Positions 63,146 to 64,000 of a stretch of 64,000 nt of DNA are shown here, one piece after another. Source of the DNA: Solirubrobacteraceae bacterium (lineage in GTDB: Bacteria > Actinomycetota > Thermoleophilia > Solirubrobacterales > Solirubrobacteraceae). The stretch is from NCBI GenBank assembly GCA_030447785.1, contig JAUJOF010000002.1, positions 115,383 through 179,382 on the forward strand. The letters are read 5' to 3'. The position numbers were made by a program, and so were the translations under genes. The first letter of the stretch is position 1, and each line of letters starts with the position of its first letter. Below the pieces are notes generated by a model. The model was not told the DNA's origin, made no database searches, and saw only the letters and a list, made by a program, of their open reading frames with translations.

Positions 63146-64000
63146 CGCCGCCAGTGTGACGCAAGAGGGCGATGGAGAACCCGTCTGTCGCGTCGCGGTG
63201 GGGCCAGGTCGTGCGCCGGTCGGCGAGGGCCAGCTCGGGCCGCGCGGCCAGCAGAGCGGCGACCCGCTCGGCTCCCTCGGCGGGGTTCAGCGTGCACACC
63301 GAGTAGATCAGCGTGCCGCCCGGGCGCAGTGCGCCCGCGCCCGCGGCCAGGATGGCGTCCTGTTGGGCCGTCAGGGCGGCGATCCGCTCGGGCGAGGCCC
63401 GCCAGCGCACGTCCGGGCGATGGCTCAGCGTGCCCAGCCCGCTGCACGGCGCGTCGACGAGCACCCGGTCGAAGCCGCCCTCGGTCCAGCCGGCGGCGTC
63501 GGCGACGGTCACGCGGACGCTGGCCGCCCGCAGGCGCGCCGCGGTGCGCCCAAGCGCCGCCGCCCGTCCCGCGTGGCGCTCCACCGCGACGACCTCGCCC
63601 CGGTCGGCCATCAGGGCGGCCAGGTGGGTCGTCTTGCCGCCGGGGGCCGCGCAGAGGTCGAGGACGCGCTCGCCGGGCCGGGGGTCGAGCATCCGCGAGA
63701 CGAGCATCGAGCCGCGCGACTGGGGCGTGAACGCCCCCTTCGCCCACAGCGGCGAGCCGTGCGCGTCGAAGGCCTCTTCGACCACCAGGGCCTCGGGCGG
63801 TTCGGGTGTCGTGTGGGCGGCCACGGGCAGCGCGGCGCGCAGGGCGTCGGCCGTGGTGACCAGCGCGTTGGCGCGCAGGGCGTGCTCGGCCGGGCGGTTG
63901 GCCGCTGCCATCAGCGCGCGCGCCTCGGCCGGCCCGTAGGCCTCCCACCACAGCGCGGCCACCCAGTCAGGCAGGGAGTGGCGCAGCGCGGCCTCGCCCG
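63138..64000 (-). CDS. rsmB: RsmB-type 16S rRNA (cytosine-C5)-methyltransferase, 5' part outside the window
   Basis: The reading frame runs off the right edge; upstream residues (RHSLPDWVAALWWEAYG) already match RsmB. SAM-binding LDLCAAPGGKTTHLAALM, the two catalytic cysteines in DAPCSGLGTLSHRPDVRW and YSVCTLNPAEG, and an N-terminal RNA-binding part (NRPAEHALRANAL). It methylates cytosine 967 of 16S rRNA. The N-terminal NusB-like domain would lie past the edge. An internal GTG at 63962 is not the true start. Confidence 0.9.
   Translation of the reverse strand, partial: GEAALRHSLPDWVAALWWEAYGPAEARALMAAANRPAEHALRANALVTTADALRAALPVAAHTTPEPPEALVVEEAFDAHGSPLWAKGAFTPQSRGSMLVSRMLDPRPGERVLDLCAAPGGKTTHLAALMADRGEVVAVERHAGRAAALGRTAARLRAASVRVTVADAAGWTEGGFDRVLVDAPCSGLGTLSHRPDVRWRASPERIAALTAQQDAILAAGAGALRPGGTLIYSVCTLNPAEGAERVAALLAARPELALADRRTTWPHRDATDGFSIALLRHTGGDG

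Overview
This window is a GC-rich (clearly above 70% by eye) bacterial chromosome segment packed with housekeeping genes. Gene content and order (rpmF-plsX-acpP-rnc-smc / ftsY / ffh-rpsP-khpA-rimM-trmD-rplS-lepB-rnhB, and coaD-rsmD-recG-DAK2 kinase-rpmB) fit a Gram-positive actinomycete-type chromosome. A FliA/WhiG-type sigma factor, a PASTA-less Ser/Thr kinase with TPR repeats and several lineage-type unknown proteins suggest Actinomycetota, most likely the Thermoleophilia/Solirubrobacterales branch. The phylum is a fairly safe inference; the class is tentative. No rRNA, tRNA, CRISPR array, insertion sequence or prophage is visible.

Layout. 1-9.8 kb (mostly minus): EF-G-like GTPase, WhiG/FliA sigma factor, XerC/D recombinase, L,D-transpeptidase, an epimerase/acyltransferase pair and a HAD phosphatase. 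9.85-17.6 kb: alpha/beta hydrolase, ilvD, two small unknowns, thiD, dprA-comM, and an interrupted yraN. 17.6-23.5 kb: the rnhB-lepB-rplS-trmD-rimM-khpA-rpsP-ffh ribosome/secretion block and an O-methyltransferase. 23.5-29.9 kb is a more accessory stretch: decayed DNA, a small membrane protein, an SPFH/NfeD pair, ftsY, a HAD hydrolase, a HEPN-MNT toxin-antitoxin pair and a long coiled-coil protein. 29.9-38.6 kb: smc, rnc, acpP, plsX, rpmF, DUF177, an acyl-CoA synthetase and an unknown. 38.7-41.2 kb (plus): a dual-specificity phosphatase, a coiled-coil protein with a PD-(D/E)XK-like nuclease core, a HAD relic and acylphosphatase. 41.3-48.1 kb (minus): MscS channel, a coiled-coil protein, coaD, rsmD, recG, a DAK2-domain kinase and rpmB. 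48.3-53.8 kb: Ser/Thr kinase, then the riboflavin operon ribD-ribE-ribBA-ribH on the minus strand. 54-62.9 kb: two GT-C type membrane glycosyltransferases, a GT2 transferase, a methyltransferase, a flippase-like protein, a CNNM/CorC-type CBS protein and an AI-2E family permease. The right edge cuts an rsmB-type rRNA methyltransferase.

Three things stand out beyond the gene list. (1) A dispersed family of short intergenic repeats (a GTCGC-TATC-GCGAC hairpin followed by GC-rich blocks) recurs at least seven times, usually touching a stop codon. Two further palindromic families occur, one after rnhB and after the Ser/Thr kinase, the other in tandem between ftsY and nfeD. (2) Several conserved genes (smc three times, ribH twice, yraN once, possibly the end of the kinase gene) are broken by shifts that are each explained by gain or loss of one 2-base unit, mostly in CG-dinucleotide runs. 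This points to systematic sequence error or genuine dinucleotide slippage. (3) Tightly coupled genes overlap by the 4-base pattern NTGA with every possible first base, including two genes (khpA, rnc) whose only sensible start is CTG.
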